In this document: positions 26,625-36,254 of the stretch, in pieces
Numbering within the stretch: the first letter of the stretch is position 1
Layout of the letters: each line of letters starts with the position of its first letter
Assembly (NCBI RefSeq): GCF_032917945.1
Contig: NZ_CP136624.1
Span: forward strand, 6,758,001 to 6,822,000
Origin: Bradyrhizobium sp. sBnM-33
GTDB lineage: Bacteria; Pseudomonadota; Alphaproteobacteria; Rhizobiales; Xanthobacteraceae
Direction of reading: 5' to 3'
DNA: 64,000 nucleotides
Notes under the pieces: generated by a model
Told to the model about the DNA's origin: nothing
Databases searched by the model: none
Seen by the model: the letters and a program-made list of their open reading frames with translations, nothing else
Program-made: the position numbers and the translations under genes

Positions 26625-28910
26625 GTGCGCCAGATCGTACCTCCAGACTTGAAGCAGAAGATCCGGAACTTCTTTCTGGATCTGGACGCGCGTATCGACT
26701 CGACGCTGTTCTCGTCGGGCAAGGGCCTGCGCGAGCTGTACGAGCGCTACTCCACTTTCATGGACCGCTTCTATGTCGGCCGCTGGAAGCGCTGGGTCTT
26801 CATCGAACCGTTTTCGGAAGCCGCCACGATCGGCCTTGCCGGGCTGATCGTGATGTTGGCGCTGGCGATCCCGGCGTTTCGCGAAACCGCCGATGACGAC
26901 TGGCTGAAGAAGTCCGATCTCGCGGTGCAGTTCCTCGACCGCTACGGCAACCCGATCGGCAACCGCGGCATCAAACATAACGACTCGATCCCTCTGGAAG
27001 ATTTTCCGGACAATCTGATCAAGGCGACGCTCGCGACCGAAGACCGCCGCTTCTATGAGCATTTCGGCATCGACATCCCCGGTACCGCGCGCGCGCTCGT
27101 CACCAACGCGCAGGCCGGCGGCGTACGCCAGGGCGGTTCTTCGATCACGCAGCAATTGGCGAAGAACCTGTTCCTCACCAACGAGCGCACCATCGAGCGC
27201 AAGGTGAAGGAAGCTTTCCTTGCGATTTGGCTCGAGACGCGGCTGACCAAGAACGAAATCCTGAAGCTATATCTGGACCGCGCCTATATGGGCGGCGGCA
27301 CGTTCGGCGTCGACGGCGCGGCGCATTTCTATTTCAACAAGTCGGCGCGCGACGTCACTCTGGCGGAATCAGCGATGCTGGCCGGACTGTTCAAGGCGCC
27401 GACCAAATATGCCCCGCACATCAACCTGCCCGCCGCCCGCGCCCGCGCCAACATCGTGCTCGACAACCTCGTCGATGCCGGCTTCATGACCGAAGGCCAG
27501 GTGTTCGGCGCCCGGCGCAACCCGGCCTTCGCCGTCGACCGCCGCGACGAAAACTCGCCGAACTACTATCTCGACTACGCCTTTGAGGAAATGCGCAAGC
27601 TGGTCGATACCTTCCCGAAATCCTATACCGAGCGCGTGTTCGTGGTCCGCACCGCGATCGACATGAATGTGCAGCGCGCCGCCGAGGAAACGGTTGAAAA
27701 CCAGCTCCGCCAGTTCGGCCGTGACTACCACGCGACGCAGGCATCCGTCGTGCTTGCCGATCTCGACGGCGGCGTCCGCGCCATGGTCGGCGGTCGCGAC
27801 TACGGTTCGAGCCAGTTCAACCGCGCGACAGATGCCTATCGGCAGCCGGGCTCATCATTCAAGCCCTATGTCTATGCCACGGCACTTTTGAACGGCTACA
27901 AGCCCTCTTCGATCGTGGTCGACGGCCCGGTCTGCATCGGCAACTGGTGCCCGCAGAACTATGGCCACTCCTATTCCGGCTCGGTGACGCTGACCCAGGC
28001 CATCACCCGTTCGATCAATGTCGTGCCGGTGAAGCTCTCGATTGCGCTCGGCGGCAAGGTGGCGAACCCGGCCAAGGCCGGGCGCGCTAAGATTACCGAG
28101 GTGGCACGCCGGTTCGGCCTCACCGCCCCGCTGCCGGATACGCCGTCGATGCCGATCGGCTCCGATGAGGTCACTGTGCTCGAACACGCAGTCGCCTACG
28201 CGACCTTCCCGAACAAGGGCAAGGCGGTGAAACCTCATGCGGTGCTGGAAGTGCGCACCGGCGCCGGCGACCTGGTCTGGCGCTTCGACCGCGACGGCAA
28301 GAAGCCGGTGCAAGCCATTCCTGCCTCCGTCGCCGCCGACATGTCGGAAATGATGAGCCATGTCGTCAGCGAAGGCACCGCCCGCCGCGCCGCGATCGAC
28401 GGCATTCCGACTGCGGGCAAGACCGGCACCACCAACGCCTATCGCGACGCCTGGTTCGTCGGTTTCACCGGCAACTTCACCTGCGCAGTCTGGTACGGCA
28501 ATGACGACTATTCGCCAACCAACCGCATGACCGGCGGTTCGCTGCCCGCGCAGACCTGGCGCGAAGTCATGGTGGTCGCGCATCAAGGCGTCGAGGTGAA
28601 GGAAGTCCCCGGCATCGGCATGGGCACGAAGCTGCCGCAGCCCGTGCTTTCCGCCAGCGCCGCAGCCAACGGCGCGGCACGGGTGCCGGAGACCAAGCCG
28701 GGGCCGCCGCCGGTATTGACCAAGCGCGGCGCGGATATTCTGGTGCGCGTCGAGAAACTGCTCGACGAGGCCGGCAAGGCCGCGGGCAAGACTTCGTCCA
28801 ACGACCAGAAGCAGCCCTCCAAGCCGGTCACATCAGGCGCGCTGGCATTTCCGGAGAACTATGTCGCAGCTGCCGGCGAGCAGGCTGCGCCAGCGGAGCG
28901 GAAGAATTAA
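26625..28910 (+). CDS. Class A penicillin-binding protein (PBP1A family)
   Basis: A bifunctional peptidoglycan glycosyltransferase/transpeptidase, 761 aa. A cytoplasmic N-terminus of about 65 residues precedes the single membrane helix (about 70-87). The GT51 domain has the catalytic Glu in [14 protein letters not shown] and [15 protein letters not shown]. The transpeptidase has SxxK (PGSSFKPY, Ser near 409), SxN (SINVVP) and KTGT (GKTGTTNAY, near 598). The C-terminal 90 residues are Pro/Lys/Ala-rich. Start is GTG 26625. It is a single gene, transcribed away from the YcgN-like gene. Paralogue naming (mrcA or pbpC type) is not decided here. Confidence 0.94.
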   Translation: MRQIVPPDLKQKIRNFFLDLDARIDSTLFSSGKGLRELYERYSTFMDRFYVGRWKRWVFIEPFSEAATIGLAGLIVMLALAIPAFRETADDDWLKKSDLAVQFLDRYGNPIGNRGIKHNDSIPLEDFPDNLIKATLATEDRRFYEHFGIDIPGTARALVTNAQAGGVRQGGSSITQQLAKNLFLTNERTIERKVKEAFLAIWLETRLTKNEILKLYLDRAYMGGGTFGVDGAAHFYFNKSARDVTLAESAMLAGLFKAPTKYAPHINLPAARARANIVLDNLVDAGFMTEGQVFGARRNPAFAVDRRDENSPNYYLDYAFEEMRKLVDTFPKSYTERVFVVRTAIDMNVQRAAEETVENQLRQFGRDYHATQASVVLADLDGGVRAMVGGRDYGSSQFNRATDAYRQPGSSFKPYVYATALLNGYKPSSIVVDGPVCIGNWCPQNYGHSYSGSVTLTQAITRSINVVPVKLSIALGGKVANPAKAGRAKITEVARRFGLTAPLPDTPSMPIGSDEVTVLEHAVAYATFPNKGKAVKPHAVLEVRTGAGDLVWRFDRDGKKPVQAIPASVAADMSEMMSHVVSEGTARRAAIDGIPTAGKTGTTNAYRDAWFVGFTGNFTCAVWYGNDDYSPTNRMTGGSLPAQTWREVMVVAHQGVEVKEVPGIGMGTKLPQPVLSASAAANGAARVPETKPGPPPVLTKRGADILVRVEKLLDEAGKAAGKTSSNDQKQPSKPVTSGALAFPENYVAAAGEQAAPAERKN

Positions 28911-29062
28911 AAAACATGATCCGGCAGAATCTTAACCGGCGTTCCTCGGAACAGATGCGAAGCGTCCGCCCCGACATGTTCGAAACAAGAGAAGCGCTTC
29001 AGGTTTCGGATGAAGCCGGTTCAAGCGGAATTTGATGCCGTGAGAGTTCGGAGCACTGCCCT

Positions 29063-29641
29063 GTGCGACTGATCTTCATCACCTTGCTGGCATTGGCGCT
29101 TGCCACGGCCGTGGGTCTTGGCTCGACCTACCTAACGGCGACGCGCGGCACTGATCTCGGCACGCTCACCATTGGCGCCTGGACCGCGCGGCCCAAGGCC
29201 GGCACTTCCGAAATCGATCCCTATTCGCGTGCCTCGATCGCCCGCAGCGGTGAACTGCCTGTTGGCACCGGCGACGGCATCGCCTTTACCGCCACCACCG
29301 ACGACAAGGGGAAGCCGCTCGACGGGCGCTGCGACGTCATCGTCAGCGGGGTGACGCCGGCGGCCCGGTTCTGGACGCTGACGCTGTTCGACCGCAAGGG
29401 GCATCTGGTCGCCAATTCGCTGCAACGCTACGGCTTCACCAGCCAGGAAATCGTCCGCGGCTCCGACGGCGGGTTCGAGATCCGGGTGGCCGCGCGCTCG
29501 CGGGCCGGCAACTGGCTGCCGACCGGCGGCATCGAGCGCTACGCACTGATGCTGCGGCTTTACGATACGCCGGTCGGCGTTGCGACGCGCACCCAGCGCG
29601 ACGCGCCGATGCCCGCCATCACCACGGTGAACTGCCCATGA
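29063..29641 (+). CDS. DUF1214 domain protein
   Basis: 192 aa with an N-terminal membrane anchor or signal (about 3-22) and a DUF1214 body (WTARPKAGTSEIDPYSRASIARSGE, FWTLTLFDRKGHLVANSL, NWLPTGG). The family is found next to DUF1254 proteins in many rhizobia and is thought to be envelope-associated; a role is not known to me. Start is GTG 29063. It overlaps the DUF1254 gene by four bases (ATGA), so the two are coupled. Confidence 0.88.
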   Translation: MRLIFITLLALALATAVGLGSTYLTATRGTDLGTLTIGAWTARPKAGTSEIDPYSRASIARSGELPVGTGDGIAFTATTDDKGKPLDGRCDVIVSGVTPAARFWTLTLFDRKGHLVANSLQRYGFTSQEIVRGSDGGFEIRVAARSRAGNWLPTGGIERYALMLRLYDTPVGVATRTQRDAPMPAITTVNCP

Positions 29642-30258
29642 TCCGGCTGCTGTTCACCATTATCGCAGGCGTGCTGCTCGGCGGCGTGGTGCATCTCGTC
29701 AGCGTGCTGGCACTGCCGCGCATCGCGACGCAAGACGCCTATTCGCGGCTGACGCCGATGACCAAAGAGAACGCCGTCACGGCGCTGCCGCTCGCCGAAC
29801 CGAACAACGCGCCGATGCCGTTCATGGACCCCGCCTTTGCGGTCGCGATCTGCCGCTACGACCTCACGGACGGCCCCCTGAAACTCACGGTGCCGGTCAG
29901 CCAGGCCTACACGTCAGTGTCGTTCTATACGCGCAACGAGGTCGCCTATTACGCCATCAACGACCGCTCGGCCGGCCGGAAAGTGATCGAGCTCGACCTG
30001 ATGACGGAAGCGCAGCATTCCGAATTGCCGGAGGATGAGGAAGTCACCGCCGCCGACCGGCTGATCATCGACTCTCCCACCACGACAGGCCTGATCGTGC
30101 TGAAGGCGTTGGCGCCGGAGCCCGGGCTGATGCCGCAAGCGCAAGCCGCGCTCGCGGCGTCGAGCTGCAAGGTGGAGACCGAGCCGCCGCCGGCCAAGCA
30201 ACCCGAACCGCCCGCGCCCGCGCCAGCCCCTGCACCGGCGCCACGATCCAAGCGCTGA
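29638..30258 (+). CDS. DUF1254 domain protein
   Basis: 206 aa with an N-terminal membrane helix (about 3-26) and a DUF1254 core (IATQDAYSRLTPMTKEN, PFMDPAFAVAICRYDLTDGPLKL, SFYTRNEVAYYAINDRSAG). The C-terminal 30 residues are a Pro/Ala-rich tail (PAPAPAPAPAP), likely a flexible envelope linker. It overlaps the upstream DUF1214 gene, and the two products probably act together in the envelope. Function unknown. Confidence 0.85.
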   Translation: MIRLLFTIIAGVLLGGVVHLVSVLALPRIATQDAYSRLTPMTKENAVTALPLAEPNNAPMPFMDPAFAVAICRYDLTDGPLKLTVPVSQAYTSVSFYTRNEVAYYAINDRSAGRKVIELDLMTEAQHSELPEDEEVTAADRLIIDSPTTTGLIVLKALAPEPGLMPQAQAALAASSCKVETEPPPAKQPEPPAPAPAPAPAPRSKR

Positions 30259-30507
30259 TCACGGCCTCGAGCGGGATGGGTTGGAGTCGAATCGTCGCAA
30301 TGAGCGCGAAGCAAACGATCTCGTGTCCCGGACGCAGTGCGGATACTCTTCGGCGGTACACCGCAGGGCCCAGACAAAAAATCGCGAAAACAACCCCATG
30401 CAAAGTAGAGATGCGCGAAAGCCCATTCGCCATGTTTCGAAGCGTGACGGACCTCTAAAGCGGACGTTGAATTGTACGCTTAACCCTGTCGCCTTCTCAG
30501 CATCACT

Positions 30508-30939
30508 TCAGTTCTTCACGACGACAACCAGCGGCTTGTCCCTGGCGGCTCTGCTGTGCACGACCAATGCCTTGACGCTTGCGCTGGTACTTTCATTGCG
30601 GGCGAGATGGACGAGATCAGCCGCGATGATGCCTGCTTCTCCGGCGTTCAGCCGAGTCACGGCCGCTCCTTCGATTTCCACGACAAGGCTTCCTTCGAAC
30701 ACGTGAAGTAATTCCTGCGCACCGGGATGCTTGTGCCATGGAGCGGCCGTGCCAGGTGCGAAGTCGACGACACTGACAATCGTCTCCTGGACGGTTTCGC
30801 CCTGACTTTCTAGATCTTTTCGGAGTATCTGGGTGAGCTTTGGCGCTGTCTGCGTCTGAGCCCAGGCGATCGTTGGCACATATGGCAGCGCTGCTGCCGC
30901 TCCAGCGAGGTAAAGCAATTCACGGCGGATCATTTTCAT
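30508..30939 (-). CDS. Cupin-domain protein with twin-arginine-type signal
   Basis: 143 aa. The N-terminus (MIRRELLYLAGAAAALPYV, ending near AWAQT) looks like a Tat signal, so the protein is probably periplasmic and may be folded with its metal before export. The body is a small single-domain cupin with the first metal motif PWHKHPGAQELLHVFEG (two His and a Glu) and a weaker second motif around DLVHLARN. Start ATG 30939 has GAGAGG upstream; ATG 30933 is alternative. It lies alone between two gaps. Confidence 0.8.
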   Translation of the reverse strand: MKMIRRELLYLAGAAAALPYVPTIAWAQTQTAPKLTQILRKDLESQGETVQETIVSVVDFAPGTAAPWHKHPGAQELLHVFEGSLVVEIEGAAVTRLNAGEAGIIAADLVHLARNESTSASVKALVVHSRAARDKPLVVVVKN

Positions 30940-31161
30940 CTTCTGCCTCTCGGGTTTCTCGGCGGTTGCGGTCCCACGTCTTGCACTTGCGCTAGAAATA
31001 CCGAATGAACCCCTTGCTCGGGCGGAAATTCCGGGAACAGATTCCCCCAGGCAGGCTCTGGACGATGTGCATGATCTGGCATTCCCGATAGAGGCTGCGG
31101 TCACCCTCGTGAAAGGGTTGGACGCGATTCCTTAGCAAGTCGCTTCATGCGGAGCCGAAAC

Positions 31162-31641
31162 TCACCAGTTCGACACTAAAGGCCAGGCTCCGAGCATGAT
31201 CACCGCGATAGCCGCGAGGGCTTCCAGTGCCGATGCGGCACGGATACGGATCGTCTCCCTGCGCACAACGAGGGGCAGAAGCCATGTCCGCGCGAACACC
31301 GCCGCCAGTGGAAGAGTGCAATCGTGAGGGTCATGCCGGCCGCGAAAGCAGCTGACAACAGCAAGCCCCATTTGGACCGAGACGAACGGAAACAGCAGGG
31401 TTACCGCCACGTAGAACGAGCCAAGCGTGGGCACCAGAATGCCGTCCAGCGGCGAAAGGCTGTTTGCCAAGACCGGCGATTGCAGCGCCGCCGTGCTTGC
31501 TTCGCCGTAAAGCGAAACAGCCTGAAAAAAGCTGTAGCCAACCAGCAGGCACAGCAGCAGCAATATCGTCCACAGCGCCCGACCATTGGTAATTTCCCGC
31601 AGCTCCTTTGCGAGCAGCGGCCACAGCGGCGCGCCAACCAT
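31162..31641 (-). pseudogene. Truncated ABC-2 type permease
   Basis: 159 aa starting MVGAPLWPLLAKELREITNGRALW, a normal start for an ABC-2 permease that acts with the ATPase just upstream. One clear N-terminal helix (LLLLCLLVGYSFFQAVSL) and a second (FYVAVTLLFPFVSVQMGLAVV) are present, then the pattern breaks. After about residue 100 the sequence is Cys/Arg/His-rich and un-membrane-like, while another frame of the same DNA gives a hydrophobic LLSAAFAAGMTLTIALF. That suggests a frameshift near 31350. Related permeases are usually far longer. It is probably non-functional. Confidence 0.6.
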
Positions 31642-31646
31642 ATGTC

Positions 31647-32340
31647 TTAGGTGAGTGCAAGAAAAATGTCCTCCAGCGAACCGGCAGGCAGCGAGGCTTG
31701 TGTGCGCAATTCGTCCAGTGTGCCGGATCCGCGAACTCGGCCGTCGGCGAGCAGAATCAGCCGGTCACAGACCCGCTCTGCATCGACCAGCTGATGAACG
31801 GCGAGAATGAATGTTCGGCCGTGAGCGGCATGGTTGCGGAGCACGTCGGCGATCTCGCGCGTTTGCCGCAGATCGAAGCCGTCGAATGGCTCATCCATCA
31901 GCAACACAGGATGCGGCGCCAGCAGAGCCAGCGCCAGCAACAGTCGACGGTTGTACCCTTTCGACAGCGCATGCACGCGCTTGTGGAGAACGGGCCTTAG
32001 CCCCAGTGACGTGACCGTGTCTGCGGTTTCTGCCTTCGATCGCCGGTAGACACCGGCAAAAAACGAGACGACCTGGAAAGTCGCCTCATCGCGATAGGGA
32101 CGCACGCCATCCGGCAGATAAAAGAGCGTTGCGGCGTTCCGATGCAGGCAGCGGCTCGCCATGCCATAAAACGTCTCCTGCTTCAGCGGAAAGGAGGCCG
32201 ACGAGCGTTTCCAGCAGCGTGGTCTTGCCGGCACCATTCGGTCCGATAATGCCGACGACCTCGCCCGCGCCCGCAGAAAAAGATACGCCCTCAATGGCAC
32301 GCGCCTCGCCGTACCATTTCCTCAGATCGATGACGCGCAA
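31647..32340 (-). pseudogene. ABC transporter ATPase with a frameshift
   Basis: Two frames together encode one ABC ATPase. The first (32340 to about 32122) carries IDLRKWYGEARAIEGVSF and Walker A GPNGAGKTTLLE. The second (about 32123 to 31647) carries LPDGVRPYRDEATFQVVSFF, a degenerate signature LSKGYNRRLLLALAL, Walker B PVLLMDEPFDGFD and the switch His region (ILAVHQLVDAERV). The switch point is a four-base T run on the coding strand (A run at 32120-32123); one base fewer would restore the frame as ...RRNALYLPDG. Causes could be a true mutation, a sequencing slip, or +1 slippage at CUU-U. The truncated permease next to it favours decay. The start codon is unclear (TTG 32340). Confidence 0.75.
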
Positions 32341-32397
32341 TGGCAGTGACAGAGTTCTCGCCCGATGGCAATCCTGCGGAGAGCGTTGGAGCGGCGC

Positions 32398-32634
32398 CTA
32401 GCGCTGCTCCTTGACTTTGCCGCTGCTATCGACGACGAGGGACACATCCTTGCCGTCTTTCGTCGCCTTGACGGAAGTGCCTTCGGCGGTGGATTTGATG
32501 TCGCGGATTTGCGAATAGCCTGCCGATTGCAGCTTGGCCACAAGCTCCTCTTGGGTAAGGGCATGAGCGGGCGAGAAGGCGCCAACCATCATAAGACAGC
32601 AAAGGACGGCTTGAGAGAATGCTCGTGCTGACAT
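32398..32634 (-). CDS. Small periplasmic PepSY-like protein
   Basis: 78 aa with a signal peptide (cleavage near AHA-LTQEE, about residue 25) and a mature part that matches half a PepSY domain: LTQEELVAKLQSAGYSQIRDIK, then a beta-rich VKATKDGKDVSLVVDSSGKV. ATG 32634 is preceded by GGAGTAGAGATC. PepSY proteins are often inhibitors or ligand sensors in the envelope; the partner here is unknown. It lies between the decayed ABC genes and the DUF1259 gene on the same strand. Confidence 0.8.
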   Translation of the reverse strand: MSARAFSQAVLCCLMMVGAFSPAHALTQEELVAKLQSAGYSQIRDIKSTAEGTSVKATKDGKDVSLVVDSSGKVKEQR

Positions 32635-32731
32635 GATCTCTACTCCTTCTTGATTGTGAACAGGAGAACTCCGTGGCGGGGCGCGCGGCCAGCATGCCTG
32701 TATCTCATGCAAGAACTGGCAATGCAGGCGC

Positions 32732-33619
32732 TTAGTTCAACGCGACCGCAGCCTTGTCGAGCGCCGCGCGCAGGCCCTTCGCCAGCTTCAAGGCATCGTC
32801 GTTGGCCCAGAAATGGCAGAAGAACAGCCGCGGCTGCTCGTCCAGCATGTGGCTGTGCAGCGCAGTTACCTCGATCCCGTTGCTTCGCAAGGCCCTGATG
32901 ACGGGATTGACCTCGCTGGCCGTCAGAACGAAGTCGCCGGTAATCGCCGCTTTGCCGCCGCCTGTGGGCTGGAAGCCGATGGCCTCGGCGACTCCCATTG
33001 GGCCGACCGGCATGAGCTGCATGCCGCCTTCGCTGATCGGATCGCGGCGCGGCACGGCGAACTGGTAGACGCCGCCATTGTTCTGGCCCTTGACGCCGAT
33101 GATCTGGTCGAGTTGCGCCGTGTCGAGATCGATCGGCGGCGGCGCGCCGGCCGCAGACGCGGTAAGCGGCGTCTTGCTGGCTGAAAGCGCATCGCGAATG
33201 ACCGCCGCAATTTTGACGGGGTCACCATGACCGCCGACATGCATGTAGAAGGTCGCGGGACTGGCGCGCAGCACATGATTGTGCACGGCGGTGATCTCAA
33301 GCCCGCCTTCAATCAGTTTGAGCATCACCGGATTGATCTCGGTCTCCAGCAGTACGAGATCGCCCATTGCCATAACTCCGCCATGGGCCGGCTTGAACGC
33401 GACCCAGCCGCCCAGCGCGAGCGCCGGTTTGATCGCAACGCCGTCGAGCGTGACGGAGAGGTCGGTGCGTGGGAATCCGTAGCGGTGCACGTCGCCGGTC
33501 ACCGCCGCCTTTCTGCCCATGACATCATCGACCTTCTGCCAGTCGATGTCCTGCGACCTTGCCGCCGCACTGAGTGAGACCGCGACGAGCAATGCGGCGA
33601 GATATTTGAGGATGCGCAT
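32732..33619 (-). CDS. DUF1259 domain protein (periplasmic)
   Basis: 295 aa with a signal peptide (about 1-22) and two related DUF1259 halves. Each repeats the pattern WQKVDDVMGRKAAVTGDVHRYGFPR / LDQIIGVKGQNNGGVYQFAVPR, then EINPVM...GLEITAVHNHVLR / EVNPVIRALRSNGIEVTALHSHML, with His-x-His motifs in both. The paired histidines suggest metal or ligand binding; no activity is known to me. It follows the 84-aa gene with no gap (TAG directly followed by ATG). Confidence 0.88.
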   Translation of the reverse strand: MRILKYLAALLVAVSLSAAARSQDIDWQKVDDVMGRKAAVTGDVHRYGFPRTDLSVTLDGVAIKPALALGGWVAFKPAHGGVMAMGDLVLLETEINPVMLKLIEGGLEITAVHNHVLRASPATFYMHVGGHGDPVKIAAVIRDALSASKTPLTASAAGAPPPIDLDTAQLDQIIGVKGQNNGGVYQFAVPRRDPISEGGMQLMPVGPMGVAEAIGFQPTGGGKAAITGDFVLTASEVNPVIRALRSNGIEVTALHSHMLDEQPRLFFCHFWANDDALKLAKGLRAALDKAAVALN

Positions 33620-33874
33620 CTATCTGTCCTCCAGGATGAGATTGCCGACAGGCTGTGCAGCATCGGGCATGAGCAGGCTACCGCTCGTCTGCATCAAGCT
33701 CAGCGCCAGAGAGAACCCTTCGCGAACGCTTTCGGCGTTGCCGCAATAGACGACGGTCGAATCGACAGTGACGGGCTGGTGGCCGGGTTGACTGGACGGC
33801 AGCACGGCAATGTTCGCAAGTTCCGTATCGGAGCTCGCCGTCGCAACCGATGTGCGTGGCCTTCGTTCGTCCAT
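33620..33874 (-). CDS. Hypothetical 84-aa protein coupled to DUF1259 gene
   Basis: A small soluble protein (MDERRPRTSVATASSDTELAN...). No signal, no recognised domain. A strong AGGAGG seven bases before ATG 33874 sets the start. Its stop touches the DUF1259 start, so the two are an operon and likely work together. The lack of a signal peptide contrasts with its exported partner. Confidence 0.65.
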   Translation of the reverse strand: MDERRPRTSVATASSDTELANIAVLPSSQPGHQPVTVDSTVVYCGNAESVREGFSLALSLMQTSGSLLMPDAAQPVGNLILEDR

Positions 33875-34054
33875 ACGCAACCTCCTCGACAAAGCGAGTG
33901 CTGCGCAGAGCTTGGACGATCACCGTCTGATGGGGAGTCTGCATGTCCCCGCGAATCTTCTACCGCGGAGCGCATCGCACGTGCAAGGAATCGGCTGCGG
34001 CGAAAATCACAAGCCCGTGCGCATTTTTGCCAGCGACGACTGGAACTTTTCGGA

Positions 34055-34984
34055 CTACGTCGTGAGGGCCGCCCGCCCTTTCTTCTGGAGCTGGCGCAGA
34101 TCGCTTGCGGCTTCTGCGAGCAACCAGTCGCGAAAGGTCACGATTTTTGGCAGCGCCGCGGTCGCCTTCGGGCAGATGATCCAGTACGTCCGGGACAGTG
34201 GCAGCGATTGCGGAAATGGCCGTACCAGCCGACCATTAATGAGATCCCATGCCGCCAGTGTCGTGCGCGCGAGCGCGATGCCCTGCCCATTGATGGCGGC
34301 GTCGATCACCATGCTGGCGCGGTTCAACACCGGGCCGTGCGTAACGTCGGCATCGTCGATGCCTGCCTCCTGCAGCCAGTTTCTCCAGTCGGCCCGACTG
34401 TCCATGTGGATCAGCGGAAACTTGAGGATGTCGGCGGGCTTGCTCAGACGACGGCGCCCGGACAGCAGCTTTGGACTGCATACGGCGAATAGTTTTTCCG
34501 GACTCAACCTGACCGTATCGAGGCCGGGCCAATTGCCGTCGCCATGTCGAACCGCCAGGTCGACTTCCTCGCGCGCGAAGTCGACGTGATGCAGCGTCGC
34601 AGACACCCGCAGATCGATGCCGGAATGCGCCTCGGCAAAGTGACCGAGTCGATGCACCAGCCATTTGGCGGCAAAATCCGGCGACGTGCTTACTGTGAGA
34701 ACGCCGGCGTTCTGCCGCTCGAGCAGCCGTTCTGTACCGATGGCGATGCGATCCAGCGCGTCGCGCACGACGGTGAGGTAGTCGCGGCCTGCCTCGGTGA
34801 TAATGAGGCGCTGACGCTCCCGGTTGAATAACTTGACGGCAAGCTCGGCTTCGAGCGCCTTGACCTGGTGACTGACCGCACCTTGCGTCACGCAAAGCTC
34901 TTCCGCGGCGCGCGTAAAACTCTCATGCCGGGCCGCGGCTTCGAAGCTTTTCAGGGCGTTCAATGGTGGAAGGCGCGGGCGCAT
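34055..34984 (-). CDS. LysR-family regulator, GcvA-like
   Basis: 309 aa with an N-terminal winged helix-turn-helix (LNALKSFEAAARHESFTRAAEELCVTQGAVS, broken here into its LysR motif, about 7-40) and a periplasmic-binding-protein-like effector domain of the GcvA group (VSTSPDFAAKWLVHRLGHF, DLAVRHGDGNWPGLD). It is divergent from the DUF1127-GST pair with 119 bp between, the usual layout for LysR control of neighbours. Effector unknown. Confidence 0.92.
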   Translation of the reverse strand: MRPRLPPLNALKSFEAAARHESFTRAAEELCVTQGAVSHQVKALEAELAVKLFNRERQRLIITEAGRDYLTVVRDALDRIAIGTERLLERQNAGVLTVSTSPDFAAKWLVHRLGHFAEAHSGIDLRVSATLHHVDFAREEVDLAVRHGDGNWPGLDTVRLSPEKLFAVCSPKLLSGRRRLSKPADILKFPLIHMDSRADWRNWLQEAGIDDADVTHGPVLNRASMVIDAAINGQGIALARTTLAAWDLINGRLVRPFPQSLPLSRTYWIICPKATAALPKIVTFRDWLLAEAASDLRQLQKKGRAALTT

Positions 34985-35103
34985 TGTACGACTTCATGAG
35001 GAAAACTAGGGCAGGCACGAGAAAGGATGCTTTGCGGGAAAAACCCCGCCGACACTATTAGAGCGGCTCCAACGCAGCATTTCACGAGACTTGGAGCTTG
35101 TCG

Positions 35104-35346
35104 ATGTCAACTTTCATTACCGATCGCCACGCATTCCCGGCGCTCCAGGCGGGTGATCCACCTGCCCGAAGTCATCAATCAAATTCCGGACCGGCAACAG
35201 CCATTCATCGATGGCTTGACTGGGCCGAACGACGCCGGCAGCGCCTCGCGCTGCGGGAGCTTGCCGATGACAAGCACTTTCTCGACGACCTCGGCCTGAC
35301 GCGCGAGCAGGCGCTGGACGAAGCCGCCAAGCCATTCTGGCGCTGA
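35104..35346 (+). CDS. DUF1127 domain protein
   Basis: 80 aa. The C-terminal half is a DUF1127 helix pair (HRWLDWAERRRQRLALRELADDKHFLDDLGLTREQAL, at about 37-73) rich in Arg and Leu. Small Arg-rich DUF1127 proteins can bind RNA and affect phosphate and stress responses in related bacteria. ATG 35104 has GGAG about seven bases upstream. It is the first gene facing the LysR regulator and is 24 bp ahead of the GST gene, so likely co-transcribed. Confidence 0.85.
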   Translation: MSTFITDRHAFPALQAGDPPARSHQSNSGPATAIHRWLDWAERRRQRLALRELADDKHFLDDLGLTREQALDEAAKPFWR

Positions 35347-35370
35347 CTAACAATTCACAGGAGAAACGAG

Positions 35371-36060
35371 ATGTCCGATCCGATCGTCTACGGTTTTCCG
35401 CGCAGCACGTTCGTAAACATCGTCCGCCTGATCCTGACGCACAAGGACGTGGCCTACAGTTTTCACGACCTCGAGCCTGTGATGGGCAAGCCTGACCATC
35501 TGGCGCTGCACCCGTTCAACCGCGTTCCAATCCTCAGGCACGGCGATCTCACCGTCTATGAGACGAGCGCGATCGCCACCTATGTGGATGAAGCCTTCGA
35601 GGGTGCGCGCCTGACGCCAAAGGATGCCCGCGCGCGGGCGCGCATGAACCAGTGGATCAGCGCGGTCAATTCCTATTTCTACCCGTACATGATCTACCAT
35701 GTGACCCATGAGCGCCTGGTTTTTCCCGAGCTTGGCATTGCATCCGACGAGAAGGTCGTCACGCATGCGCTGCCCAAGGTCGAAAACGCGCTTGCGGTCG
35801 CCGAGCGCCAGCTTGGGCACGGCGAAAACTTCCTGCTCGGCTCGGAACTCACCATCGCGGACTTCTATCTGCTGCCGGCCACCTTTGCGTTCAGCCTGAC
35901 CGCCGAGGGGCAGTCGATGTATCCGAAGTTCCCGGCATTCTGCCGCTGGCGGGAACGGATGGACAATCTGCCGGCGACGCAAAAGGTGCGCGCCGCCGTC
36001 ACGCGCCTGCCGATCGAACACGCCCGTGAATGGGCGAATTCGCACCGCCCGAAATACTGA
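35371..36060 (+). CDS. Glutathione S-transferase family protein
   Basis: 229 aa with a thioredoxin-like N-terminal domain (IVYGFPRSTFVNIVRLILTHKDV, NRVPILRHGDLTVYETSAIATYVDE, where Val-Pro and Glu-Thr-Ser are the glutathione-binding positions) and a helical C-terminal domain (LTIADFYLLPATFAF). The catalytic residue would be Ser12 or nearby. A proper AGGAGA site precedes ATG 35371. Substrate unknown; LysR-linked GSTs are often detoxification enzymes. Confidence 0.92.
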   Translation: MSDPIVYGFPRSTFVNIVRLILTHKDVAYSFHDLEPVMGKPDHLALHPFNRVPILRHGDLTVYETSAIATYVDEAFEGARLTPKDARARARMNQWISAVNSYFYPYMIYHVTHERLVFPELGIASDEKVVTHALPKVENALAVAERQLGHGENFLLGSELTIADFYLLPATFAFSLTAEGQSMYPKFPAFCRWRERMDNLPATQKVRAAVTRLPIEHAREWANSHRPKY

Positions 36061-36254
36061 GCGAGCCGACAACGAGACACCTTGCGGTTGAGGATTGTCG
36101 TCGCTAGGTTTCAGAATACGGGGAAAACACAGGCTCCCCGCCAGACGGCCCGCCGTCCAAGCCCTGTGCAACGCTCCGCATTTTGGAGGTGATTGCACGT
36201 GGACGGACACTCGCCAGCCATTGGACAAACGTTGCGCGGTGACATGAGGTTATC

